From contig JAUCBJ010007366.1 of NCBI GenBank assembly GCA_032718475.1, positions 1 to 64,000 of the forward strand: 64,000 nucleotides of DNA, in the 5' to 3' direction. Source of the stretch: Nemertoderma westbladi. Lineage: Eukaryota; Xenacoelomorpha; Nemertodermatida; Nemertodermatidae. Of the stretch, positions 53,075 through 63,180 are shown piece after piece. Position numbers and translations under genes: made by a program. A model generated the notes under the pieces. The model was not told the origin of the DNA. It saw nothing but the letters and a program-made list of their open reading frames with translations, and searched no databases. Within the stretch, counting starts at the first letter, position 1; the number at the start of each line of letters is the position of its first letter.

Positions 53075-54330
53075 TGTAAAAGCTTCTGTGGGATATAACT
53101 GGCCCTTTTGCTTCGCAATCCAGTTTCCCCCCTAGGCGCTGGAATACTCTAAAAGGCTCTATAACTATATATATATTCCCCTCGCCCGCAAGGTACCGTT
53201 ATAGGTGTTTTAACGGACATAAAAGTCATTCTGCTATATACGTGTTTTGGCGGACATGGTAAGGCAAAAAACCTGCAATGCACCAAATACCTTTCACAGC
53301 TTAGCCGTGATGATTCATATTACGACATCTAACAGCTGGTTGCTGACATGGAAACAGCCATTGGCCACATGGTTCTTTGTTTAGCTTAAGCCAATCAGAG
53401 CGATTTTTTCTGTCGATGTGGAGCTTTTCGGCCGATCATACTAGGAGTGTTCAGTCTTACTGTTTTTTGTGATACTTTGTGTTGTTGCTTTCTAGGCCAG
53501 GAACACCGGCTCTAGAGTCAATTCGTTTCATACTTTAGAAGAAACATTAGTAGGCTTAAATTATAGAGCGTATAACTGTTATCACATCATATATCAATTT
53601 ATATCAACTTGTTTCTATTCTTGCATTATCGGTTCAACATACATTATTATACTGCTATTTACTGTTGTGTTTTGGTTGAATATTATTTGGAGAACATATA
53701 TAAAGAACCCAAATTTCCCAATTTTCTTGATACACTACAGGTTAGAGAGGCGGGTTATATATAGCGATTGCGACTTATATTGTTGTGGTTTGTAGTGAAT
53801 TTAATGCTATTTGGTAAGCCCTACATGAGTCAATTGCTGTTCGCTTTATATATGATAAAATTCATTGACGGTCGGCAAATTAGTGAGCAGTATTGTGTGT
53901 TACCGGTAGTGTGCCTGATAGTGATTGATAACTAAGCATTTCCTAAAGAATGCGCCTCATACGTGAATCATAAGCCTTACCGACTTACCGTTGTGATTAG
54001 TATAAGTCATATCTCTGTTTACTTAGATAGAGCGCCACGTCCTAAAGGAACTGTTAATATTTCCCGAAAGTGAATAATATTAGTCAGAAATTATTTATTA
54101 ACGATCAATCGAATAATACAGTAAGCTTACACTGCAATAATAATCTAAGCCCTCAGAATCCAGTCTCCCGGGTATATCCAGCGGGTGAATGGACGCGCAC
54201 TAGGCTGGCTTCTGCTAATGTTGTGTTTATTGGTATTAAATATTTGTCATCTTCTAAAGTCTATTTATAAACCAAAAGACATATAAATTTTGGCAGGTTA
54301 AACTGCTAAAGGTCTTCAAAAGCGCGTACA
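53075..54330 (+). repeat. 3' LTR of BEL/Pao element
   Basis: 1256 bp, same ends as the 5' LTR. It is preceded by a short purine-rich stretch (GGGAGCGG) as a possible polypurine tract. The frame at 54070-54270 is an LTR duplicate of 37358-37558, not a gene. Confidence 0.93.
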
Positions 54331-55190
54331 AATAGTACAAATGAGTACAAACGAGTGAGAAACGCATACAAAACGTGTATACCAGTGTAGCTGTGTATAG
54401 TAAGTATACACTACACTTACACTACACTTGTATACAAATATAATTATTTGTAAGCAAATGCAACGGCACCTGGAATATGCGCCGCTACAGTGTCAATCAC
54501 TAGCGGCCATGGTCTGATGGTTCTGTGGTCAGTATGAAATGATTGACAGAACTTTGATTCATGTAGATTTTGACTGGCATACAGTACAAGTATAAATAGG
54601 CTACAGTTCGTATAATACAATATAATGCAATAGGCCTACATATTATGTAGTGGGTCAGTGGGTAGATAAAACTCCTATACTGTAACTGTGATTCAAAATT
54701 TAGGTCATAGTCTTAAAGTAGCCCATATACTGCAGTACTGAAGGATAGACTGTATGCTACGTTATGTGGGCTATGTATGTCTGTATGTACGCCTCTATCT
54801 GCAACTTTATTGAGTTCTCCCTCTGTAATTTTGCGGGCTTGGGACCGTTTTTTGTGTTTTTTGAAAACAAAAAGCTGCAATAAAACTCATAAGATTGTAT
54901 TGTAATACTCTCTGACTGTCTGACTGCTAGATCAGCCCCCGCTCAATGCATGGCTCGCCCCACAATCAGAAAATGCTTTGTTTTATTTTGCACATCATGT
55001 GCGCCACTCTAAACGATTTGAACTACACTTGGATACACGTTTTGCAAGCGTTTCTCACTCGTATGTACTCTTTTGTACTATTTTTGCACTCTTTTGTACT
55101 ATTTTTGCACTTTATTGTACTCTTTTGTATTCTTTTGTACTACTATATTGTACTATTTTGTATTTTTTTGTACAAATTCGTCGGTACAAC
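54331..55190. mobile_element. Right part of the inverted-repeat element hosting the BEL/Pao insertion
   Basis: It continues the array interrupted at 36355. Near 54340-54390 it has GAGTGAGAAACGCATACAAAAC, whose complement recurs at 55032-55060 (GTTTTGCAAGCGTTTCTCACTC). Reiterated TTTTGTACT words then lead to GTACAAATTCGTCGG at 55180. Together with 36244-36355 this gives an element of about 1 kb with TIRs of about 180 bp built from short TACAAA-type repeats. The frames in the array are not genes. Confidence 0.65.
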
Positions 55191-56236
55191 TTGTACTACC
55201 GGTAACTTACTGACATAAGGAAATCTCTGTATTAAAGCTTAAGAAAATCTGGCCCCCAATCACCGCCACCAGTTAACCCGATGGCATGGCCTTTGTTTAT
55301 AGTACGCCTTGAACACGTCGCTCTGGGATGGACAGCGACACGTCAGGCTGTCAGGGTATCCTGTACATCGTGTCGTTCTGTGTGTGGCCAAAAACAAAAT
55401 TACAAACACATACTGTACTGATGTAACATCATTATTTACTAACAGTATATCTAACACCAAAAAGGCGGGAAATTCAAATATGAAATAGAAATTAACAATA
55501 CAGCTGCTGAGCTGTACAGGCATAAGACTGATAGATTCATAGTGCATGCATAACACAGATCAGCAGACAGCAGATACCGGTACGTGCTGATCAGCTGATG
55601 GGTCAAGTGTTAGCGTACCCAGGTACCGGTACTGCAGTACTGCTGTACTTGTAACTTACTGTACTTTAGTTCCAGAGTTTGCCATCCAAGTCCAAGTCAC
55701 AAGTGGACTGTAAACGAATAGGGCCTAACTGTACAAGCAACTAGCAGACTAGTAGGACAGTAGGAGTGCATGAGTGGTAGCCTGGTAGGGCTGTAGGGTT
55801 AGGGTACAGGGTAGGCAGGTCAGCAGGTAGGCGCCTACTACCTGACTACAGTCTGACAGTACTACTGTACTACTGCCTGACTGCATACGGTCAGACGGTA
55901 GGCCTAAATTAATACTGTAAATACCTTAGCTTAATATTGTCTGATTGTAATACAGTAATAGGAATATGCCTACCTTCCTGAGTTCCACCTTACACAGAAC
56001 ACAGGCAGGGCAGACAGGTCAGCCACCAGCAGCACTCTGGCACTCAGCCAGCAGGTAGGCCTATCTGCCTATACGCTATACCGTACTGCACTGCACTGCC
56101 GTGGGCAGGTACAGAGGTAGGTCAGTAGGTACCGGTACGCGGTAGGGCGTAGGGGCGGTCGCGGTACCTACAGTGCTACAGACCTACGTCAGTATGTCGT
56201 GCAGTCAATATATAGGCCTAGCACCTAGCCATTCTG
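55191..56236. other. Noncoding, rich in short GTACCGGTAC/CTGCAGTACTG repeats
   Basis: No coding signal. Dense short palindromic words (TACCGGTAC, GCAGTACTG, TAGGCCTA) and GTAGGCAGGTCAGCAGG-type microrepeats. Confidence 0.4.
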
Positions 56237-56972
56237 CTAAGTAGGGCATGTACGCCGAACGCGTTCGGCGCACAATTTTATCCAGAATTTGGAGCAGGCG
56301 CAGAAAATTGAGAGCGCAGCGCAGCGCCACGCAGCGCCGCGCAGCGCCACGCAGCGCCGCGCAGAGAAAATTTAGAGCGCGGCGCGACAGGCGCAGGCGC
56401 AGAAAATTGATAGCACGGCTCAGACTTGCACTACAGCACTAAGTCAGTACCGGTAAGTAGACCTACCCCTGGCAGTCTGCCGACTACCGGTAACAGGGTA
56501 ATGACAATACAGATAAGACGCATTTCTGTAAGAAATACTGAAATAATAAGCCTCCTACTTGCTACTTGGCTGCTTGGTGTGCTTTAGGCCAGTACAGCAG
56601 TAGGCAGGCAGGTACGTGGTAGGAGATTTCGCGCAGTATTTCTGCTGTGCGCGCCAATGTGTAATGTCAATGCTGTAATGTCAATAATATAATAAAGCGT
56701 CCTACTTCTGTACTTGGTGTGCTTAGGGCTTGCTTAGGCCAGTAGAGTAGGCAGGCGGGTAGGTGGTACGGTACAGTACCGGTACTACAGAGGTAGGAGA
56801 TTTCGCGCAGTATTTCTGCTGTGCGCGCCAATCTCGCGCAGAATTTCTGCTGCGCGCGCCAATCTCGCGCAGTTTTTCTGCTGCGCACGCGGATTTTGCA
56901 CTGTTTTCGACTGCGCAGGCGCACATTTTTTTCTGCGCCGCGTCGCGTTCGGCGCACAAAAAAGTCACTTAG
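56237..56972. mobile_element. CpG-rich inverted-repeat element
   Basis: Ends CTAAGT..TG..CGCCGAACGCG (left) and CGCGTTCGGCGCACA..ACTTAG (right) are inverted. Inside, GCGCAG/CTGCGC motifs are reiterated at both ends (56290-56405 and 56800-56945). The left end holds an 18-nt perfect palindrome (56253-56270). A 170-bp segment with GGAGATTTCGCGCAG is duplicated at 56550-56660 and 56697-56840. Frames at 56248-56442 and 56667-56984 are motif by-products. Confidence 0.6.
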
Positions 56973-57934
56973 CATACGGGGCACCTAGCAGCCTAGTGTC
57001 ATGCTGTGGCCTCCCCACTCACAGTAATTTGCACTCACACAGTCACAGTCACAAATTCACATTCATGCGCATGTCTCAGGCAGCAGGCAGGTCAGGTCTC
57101 ACCATTTTGCCAATACCGGTAGGCCTACTATAAACTGCAATAATCTGATACTGCCTCGCTCAGGCCTGCAGGCAGGCAGGCTGCGGCTGGCCATGCCGCC
57201 ATGCGTCCTTCGTAAAGCAGTAAAGTACTGCGTATATCAGGTTACAGGGTTATTAATTCAGTCAGTCAGTAATTGTTTCTGAATATATTGCTATTGCGGC
57301 ATTATTGGCCAGTCTTCCTGCCAGTTGGAAATCAGGCAATGCAGCAATGCAATGCTGCAATGTTATGATTGTGGATTGATTCAAATCATCTCACATAATT
57401 CATAATAAACAATAGACTCATTCGAACGGCAATGGCAGAATGGCACCGTCAACGGCTGCACGGCCACCGACTGACTGACTGACCGAATGTGCAGGAATTA
57501 CAAGTTCGCCACCTTCAAAACATTTACATATCTTCAGTACGTAAAGCAGCTCAACAGCAGTACAGCATTGTAGAATGTATGTAGCATAGACCTATCAATA
57601 TATATACCGGTCAGCCGGTAGTAAAAACCGCGAAATGGCGAAAAGGAAGCATTTTATGTCCCCCTGTATCAATACTGGTAGATGTGGTCTCTATAATACA
57701 GTAATATTCACCGGTAGTTGCGGTATATACGGTACAGCACGGCACAGAAATATATGCAGATACACCAGGCAGTCCTAATCTCAGACGGACTAAATTATTG
57801 GTATGTGTGACATAACATTATTATTAGTGACATAATCATTTTAACCTAAGTGCCATTGGTGGCTTGGTTCTGACGAATACGTCTACCAGTCTACTGGCAT
57901 TAATATTTTCTAGAAAGAAGGACCCGCCTGCAGG
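56973..57934. other. PRADC1 upstream region
   Basis: No ORF supported. Mixed sequence with CAGGCAGG and CCGGTAG words. The PRADC1 promoter and 5' UTR should lie in the last few hundred bases; no core element is convincing. Confidence 0.4.
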
Positions 57935-58013
57935 ATGTTTGAATTCTCCAAATTGCGGTTCCGGTTCATCTTCTCATACATTATGCTGCTGAGCTGTGGA
58001 ATTTTTCATTCAG
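57935..58013 (+). CDS. PRADC1: PRADC1 exon 1 (signal peptide)
   Basis: Encodes 26 residues, MFEFSKLRFRF then IFSYIMLLSCGIFHS, plus one base. Basic start, hydrophobic core and small residues before the cut fit a signal peptide. The donor CAG|GTAAGT is a perfect consensus, and the phase joins exon 2 (VSHSINEEF). Confidence 0.8.
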
Positions 58014-61000
58014 GTAAGTCTTATATACCTCATTAACTCATTACAATTTATGTACCGGTAACGTACCCACACCACACTACAGTTAACTATGAACTAAAGT
58101 AATCTCCTCAATTTATGGGTGGGGTTAGAAAAAAATAGATTAAACTATCCTGGTATCATCTCCTTGTGGTTGCTTCCAGCTGTCCAGATAAACAACAAAA
58201 TTGTTCTATAGAATTAGACCTCACATATAGAGAAACAGCTGTGTAAAAGCCTAAATTGTATTTTGACCAAATAGATAAACAATAGGTCAGATGCTTGCGC
58301 TACGGAGAATGGGTGAATGAATTACGTCGAAGACCCTTCCTGCAGTTCTGACATTGTGGACGTCAAGAAAGCATTTGACTCTATCCATATAGCTAAACTA
58401 CTGGAAATCCTAAGAGATATGGAATACCAGAAGTACCGGTAATCTTTAATAGCTCAGGTAATCTCATAATTTGAGTTATCAATCCTGGCTGGTGTCATGC
58501 AAGTTGGCACACTGGTTCCAATACCGGTACTATTTATTTGTAATTGTATTGGATTACGCAATGAGGACGGCCACAAATGGAGAAGATCTGGGATTCACAC
58601 TACAAGAACGAAGAAGTATCACATATCCGGCAACTACAGTCACAGACACCGAACTAATCTCTAATACGCTAGTAGATGCACAGCTTCAGCTGAACAAAGT
58701 GAAAATGGCTGCTAAGGAGTTTGGATTGCAAATAAATGCTACGAAGACCGAATACATACCGTATCTTTTGATGTTAATGGAAACTTGTCCACTATTTGTT
58801 TTTAGTTTTTGGTATTTTTATCATTTTAGTTGTATTATTTATTTGTTTGTTATATTTGCCTAAGGTTTTTATGTTTAAAATGCTGGTAAATATGTGTGCT
58901 GGAATATGTAATTGTCTGGAATATGTAATGATCGGCTATGACATATAGACCAACTTGGACGGGATACTGGACTTGAAAGCTGGAAGGATCTAATTTCCAC
59001 TGTCCGAGCTCGCTCGACCTTGTAGTAGTCTTAGTAGTATGTAATTGTAGAAATAATGCATAAAATAATTCATAGCCTCATGTGACGGGGTACTCGCGCC
59101 CCAGGGAAACATAAGGGGCGTCCTTACAGAGTAGTCATCTGCTGGGTACTCAGTACGCACACGCGTTCAGTTTGCTCTTATCCGGGGTGCCCCCCATTTC
59201 GTTCGCGCGTTGCGTATTAAATGGATGGGCCCGGGGTGGAAGATGGTACTGGCTGCCGCTCTAGGCCAGTAGTAGGCTAATTGGTTATCGTTCATATGCG
59301 TACCGACCTGACCGATGGTGTTACAGTGGTGGTGTTTTCTAACCAAAACAATAAACTAATCTCCATTACTTAATTAACGGAAAGGAGCAGGTTACAGTGG
59401 TGGGCTTTTCTAACCAAAACAATAAACATTATCTCAATAACATAGGGTATTTCATACTTATATCATATCGGTCAGGTCGGTACGGATATGAACTATAACT
59501 GGCTAATTAAAGGTCGTACGTGACATCCTGACTAACAGGGGCTTGTTATATATATATATATATAAAAAATAAATAAACAGGTAAGCAATAGAGTCTTACA
59601 GCCCACAAAACAATAAAAAAACGTTTAATCAGGACATTACGCCCAAAATAGTACTCGGCCCTCGGGCCATCGACAAACCCCTCTCTTGCTTACCTGTTTA
59701 TTTATTTTTTATATAGTAGTAGGCTAGGCAGACAACATGTTTCCTGCTTCGGTTTATAAATTTCCCTCCATGCCACCAAAATTAAAAGTATTTAATCAAC
59801 TGGTAGTGGGTAAACTTACTGTTATAGTTCCAATTATAGTATATAGCAGTAAAACTATTGTTCCATGTCAAATGTTTGTATTCGAATCTTTAAAAAATTA
59901 TTGTATTGCGTAAGTTCATGTCTAGCCATTAAATTTGGTAGTTTTGCAAGTCGTAGTATAGTAGTTCTGTACCAGTCGCATACATAAAATGCGTCCTAAA
60001 CATCAGCTCGAGACAACACATGACAGCTTTATGGTCCAATACCACCTCTATCAACCACCCTCCGTGAACGCAGATTAAGATTCAGTAGACACTGCTGAGG
60101 TAGTAAAGACGAGGTAATACCAGGTCTAGTTTTCTGGCAACCAACACAAGGAAAGCGTAGCCGTGGACGATCGGCTATAACATATATACAACCTTGGAAG
60201 ATATACTGGACTTGGACTTGAGAGAAACAAAATGGCGTAGTTTAGTAGTAGTCGTCCGTGAATTTCACGCTCAATATGCAAAATATTGTTCTATTGCTAT
60301 TCTCTTAAATTACACTATATAATTATATTATTATTTAGTCTCTCACAGCATCAATGAGGAATTCTTAATGGAAGTTCTGTACCCCGAGGAAGTGGCATAC
60401 ATCTACAGACTGAGGCCATCTAGGAGTTTCGGTGGATATTTTAATTCTACTCTGGAGGGAGTAGAACTTATACCGGTTGAACCGGCTCACGGCTGCAGCT
60501 CATATATTAACAATGTTGACGTTAATGGACATGTGGCGCTTATAGACAGAGGGTGAGTGGACATGTGGCGCTTATAGACAGGGTGAGTGGACATGTGGCG
60601 CTTATAGACAGAGGATGAATAGACATTGGCGCTTCTAGACAGAGGGTGAGTGGACATGTGGCGCTTATAGACAGAGGGTGAGTGGACATGTGGCGCTTAT
60701 ACACAGAGGGTGAGTGGACATGTGGCGCTTATGGACAGAGGGTGAGTGGGCATGTGGTGCTTATAGACAGAGGGTGAGTGGACATGTGGCGCTTATAGAC
60801 AGAGGGTGAGTGGACATTGGCGCTTTATATTGACAGAGGGTGAGTGGACAGGGCATGTGGCGCTTATAGACAGATGGTGAGTGGACATGTGGCGCTTAAA
60901 GACATAGGGTGAGTGGACATGTGGCGCTTATAGACAGAGGGTGAGTGGACATGTGGCGCTTATAGACAGAGGGTGAGTGGGCATATGGCGCTTATAGACA

Positions 61001-61753
61001 GAGGGTGAGTGGATTGGTGGCGCTTATAGGCAGAGGGGGAATGGACATGTGGCGCTTATAGACAGGGTAAGTGGACATGTGGCGCTTATACACAGAGGGT
61101 GAGTGGACATATGGCGCTTATACAGAGGGTGAGTGGACATGGCGCTTATAGGCAGAGGGTGGATGGACATGTGGCGCTTATAGACAGAGGGTGAATGGAC
61201 ATGTGGCGCTTATAGACAGAGGGTGAGTGGACTGGTGGAGCTTATAGATAGAGGGTGAGTGGACTGGTGGCGCTTATAGACATGAGGGTGAGTGGACTGG
61301 TGGTGGCGCTTATAGTTAGAGGGTGAGTGGACTGGTGGCGCTTATATACATACAGAGGAGCGAATTAGTTCAGTAGCTGTGTACTACAGGTTATAAAACA
61401 TGAATAAGCGCTATAAAACACTTAATAAGGAAAAATTAAAAAATACAAATTCTTTATAAAATTCCAATAAAATTTTGACTGAAAATTAAAAACTTGGTAT
61501 TTTCACATCGGTGGTATTTCCAATTTCTTTATTATTTAATTTCAAGTAGGCCTAATCCAATATCCAAATTAACCATTTTTTGCAGTGAGTGCTCGTTTCT
61601 CAGTAAAGCAATGATAGCAGAGCGCAGTGGTGCCGTGGCGGCGATTATTTGCGATAACAACGTCAATAACGATAGAACAATGATTGATATGGTTGAAGAT
61701 GGTACAGAAAGACACACCAACATACCGGCTCTATTCCTATTGGGGAAAGATGG
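57935..61753 (+). CDS. PRADC1: PRADC1 (protease-associated domain protein), 5' three exons
   Basis: Exons 57935-58013, 60339-60552 and 61586-61753 join in phase to give about 153 residues. Exon 1 encodes a signal peptide (MFEFSKLRFRFIFSYIML..). Exons 2-3 encode the PA domain: YRLRPSRSFGGYFNSTL, LIPVEPAHGCSSYINN, VALIDRG|ECSFLSKAMIAE, AAIICDNNVNNDRTMIDMVE and NIPALFLLGKDG. The order and the conserved Cys pair are as in animal PRADC1, a small secreted glycoprotein without its own catalytic site; FNST is an N-glycosylation sequon. Reading past 61753 gives residues unlike the family, so the final exon(s) must lie beyond the window. Confidence 0.9.
58340..59040 (+). pseudogene. RTE-like LINE fragment in PRADC1 intron 1
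   Basis: Broken frames: KAFDSIHIAKLLEILRDME (RT palm); VLDYAMRTATNGEDLGFTLQ; then LVDAQLQLNKVKMAAKEFGL and QINATKTEY; and further on, RSAMTY and a DTGLESWK-type tail with VRARS near 59010. The order matches RTE-type polymerases, with the catalytic FADD segment deleted. Confidence 0.75.
59274..59514. mobile_element. Small inverted-repeat element in PRADC1 intron 1
   Basis: The arms contain GTACCGACCTGACCGAT (left) and ATCGGTCAGGTCGGTAC (right), with flanking GTTCATAT matches. Inside, TTACAGTGGTGG..TTTTCTAACCAAAAC occurs twice (about 59331 and 59391). About 240 bp, non-coding. Confidence 0.6.
59559..59715. repeat. 157-bp hairpin with perfect 30-bp arms
   Basis: The arms at 59559-59588 and 59686-59715 are exact complements (TTTATTTATT..., CAGGTAAGCAA). 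The left arm carries CAG|GTAAGC, a donor-like site. MITE-like, within PRADC1 intron 1. Confidence 0.75.
60066..60250 (+). pseudogene. RTE-like LINE tail in PRADC1 intron 1
   Basis: Frames give RERRLRFSRHC, LVFWQPTQGKRSRGRSA and ITYIQP: the conserved LRF.GHC..R, GxRxRGRP and TY motifs of the RTE tail. Truncated and interrupted by stops. Confidence 0.65.
60339..60552 (+). CDS. PRADC1: PRADC1 exon 2
   Basis: Acceptor TTATTTAG, donor GG|GTGAGT. Encodes from VSHSINEEFLMEVLYPEE to GHVALIDRG of the PA domain. The last 26 bp plus the donor are the founding unit of the following minisatellite. Confidence 0.9.
60553..61353 (+). repeat. ~32-bp minisatellite of exon-end plus donor units (PRADC1 intron 2)
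   Basis: The unit GGACATGTGGCGCTTATAGA followed by CAGAGGGTGAGT is the end of exon 2 plus its donor, repeated about 25 times with many indels and substitutions. Around twenty copies retain GGTGAGTGG. Less homogeneous than the CHMP4 arrays. Confidence 0.9.
61586..61753 (+). CDS. PRADC1: PRADC1 exon 3
   Basis: Acceptor TTTTTTGCAG; encodes ECSFLSKAMIAERSGAVAA to NIPALFLLGKDG. The donor G|GTTAGT at 61754 is chosen because family similarity ends there and the phase fits. The frame stays open to 61883 but looks non-homologous. Confidence 0.85.
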
Positions 61754-62226
61754 GTTAGTTCAAACATTGGGATATGTAGGGAGGGATACACGTCTTTTTA
61801 ATCAGGGTACATGCTTAGAATTCATCATGGCGGTAATAAAACCTCGGACTCTCCTCGGTTATTTTATTCGACAGCTTTTTTAAATATCTTTTAAGATGTA
61901 CAATTTTATGGTGATTCTGAAGCTGAAAGCAGTTTTTCAATATGTTGTTTCGTTCACGAGTTATGGCAACATTTGTAATTTTCACTCAAAATTTGTAATT
62001 TTGACCACATTATTGACACCGAAATAAACCATCAAACACCCAACAATTTCAAAGTATTTTGCTATTTTCGGAATCAGCGCCGAAAATTACCCAATTAGAT
62101 ATTAAAACAATAAAGTAAGTTGATCATATTTGAAAAAACTGGAAAGGTTTTTACTTTTGGTTAATGTTTGGTCTGTTTTAATAAAAGGGAAAGTTTAAAT
62201 GTCATTTTTGTCGCTTTGCCTTTTTT
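61754..62226. other. PRADC1 intron 3, noncoding
   Basis: AT-rich sequence, no coding signal. Confidence 0.4.
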
Positions 62227-62535
62227 GGACACTTTCTCTATCCACTTTTTATCCACTCAACCGATTTTCGTTCTGTTTGCAGAATTATGTAGATAAATAT
62301 TGCGCTAAAAAATTGTGGTGAAAGAATTTTGAAATTTTGTTTAAAAAAAAAAATATTTTTTGTGTAAAATTTTCGAATTTGTTCGATTTTTTGGTACTTT
62401 TGATACGTCAAAAAAAATGCCATAACTATTTTTCACCAAAATTCAAAATTCTTTGCGCGCAATGTTTATCTACATAATTCTGCAAACAAAACGAAACTCG
62501 GGTGAGTAGTTGAAACGTATACGGATAAAGTGTCC
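62227..62535. mobile_element. 309-bp inverted-repeat element
   Basis: The arms of about 75-80 bp begin GGACACTTT (left) and end AAAGTGTCC (right). They share GCAGAATTATGTAGATAAA and its complement, and CTCAACC.. / ..GAGTAGTTG. The interior is AT-rich. A MITE-like hairpin in PRADC1 intron 3. Confidence 0.7.
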
Positions 62536-63180
62536 CATAAAAAAGCAACGCTAGAAAATGTTAATACTAAATACTGCTATATTATACCACAACGCTTATT
62601 TATTACCAACAAACACTTTCACGCAATACAATCCAGAATATGTGACCCAACACATAGAAAGGGGTCAATTGACAAAAAAATGGTTTTTAACTTTTTGTTG
62701 GTTTAATATAGATAATTTAACGGAGAATTTCCCATTGAAAACCATTTGTTAATATCTCTTTTCGTTTTTGAGTTATTGTAGATTTAGTAAGACAAGGTTC
62801 TGAGATAATTTCATAGCAACATTCTGAGAAAATTCGATTTAAAATTTTCAAACCTTCCCGCCATTTTCAGAAACCGCTGTGATTTTTCAAACATCATTTG
62901 AACATTTCTGAATGGAATGGATTGGGTATTCAATAACATCAACATAATTATAGCATTGGAAGTTTCCATGGACAGTTATTTAATATATTTTGTCAGTTTT
63001 AAGGTTTGACAGATTATTTACATGTATGTTTGTCTGTCTGTATGCATACCCTTATCTTATTTTGTCTATGAAATAATAAAGAAATTGCAATTACCTAGTC
63101 AAAATATTTGCTACCAGGGGATTTCTTGGTCGGTAATCTTTTTATGGTGTCAATTTTAATGTTTGTCAGAATCTACACGG
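62536..63180. other. Noncoding stretch
   Basis: AT-rich. The 64-codon frame at 62558-62752 matches nothing recognised. Nothing else seen. Confidence 0.4.

Larger units (their letters stand above)
36356..54330 (+). mobile_element. BEL/Pao LTR retrotransposon, 17,975 bp, recent insertion
   Basis: The LTRs at 36356-37618 and 53075-54330 start TGTAAAAG and end GCGCGTACA. The flanking AATAG at 36351-36355 and 54331-54335 is a perfect 5-bp target duplication. By eye the LTRs differ by one substitution (37327 A, 54039 G) and one 7-bp indel near 36870. The internal order is a 2.2-kb leader, ORF1 (unknown, coiled-coil), ORF2 (Gag-like, zinc knuckles, protease, RT, start of RNase H), ORF3 (rest of RNase H, integrase, DUF5641-type tail), a 1.6-kb gap, then ORF4 and ORF5 (unknown). 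Known BEL/Pao elements are usually much shorter. I find no tRNA primer site of the usual TGG form next to the 5' LTR. Confidence 0.92.

Noticed and set aside
61754-61883. Reading PRADC1 exon 3 through to the stop at 61883
   Set aside because: Similarity to the family stops at LLGKDG where a GT donor in correct phase exists.
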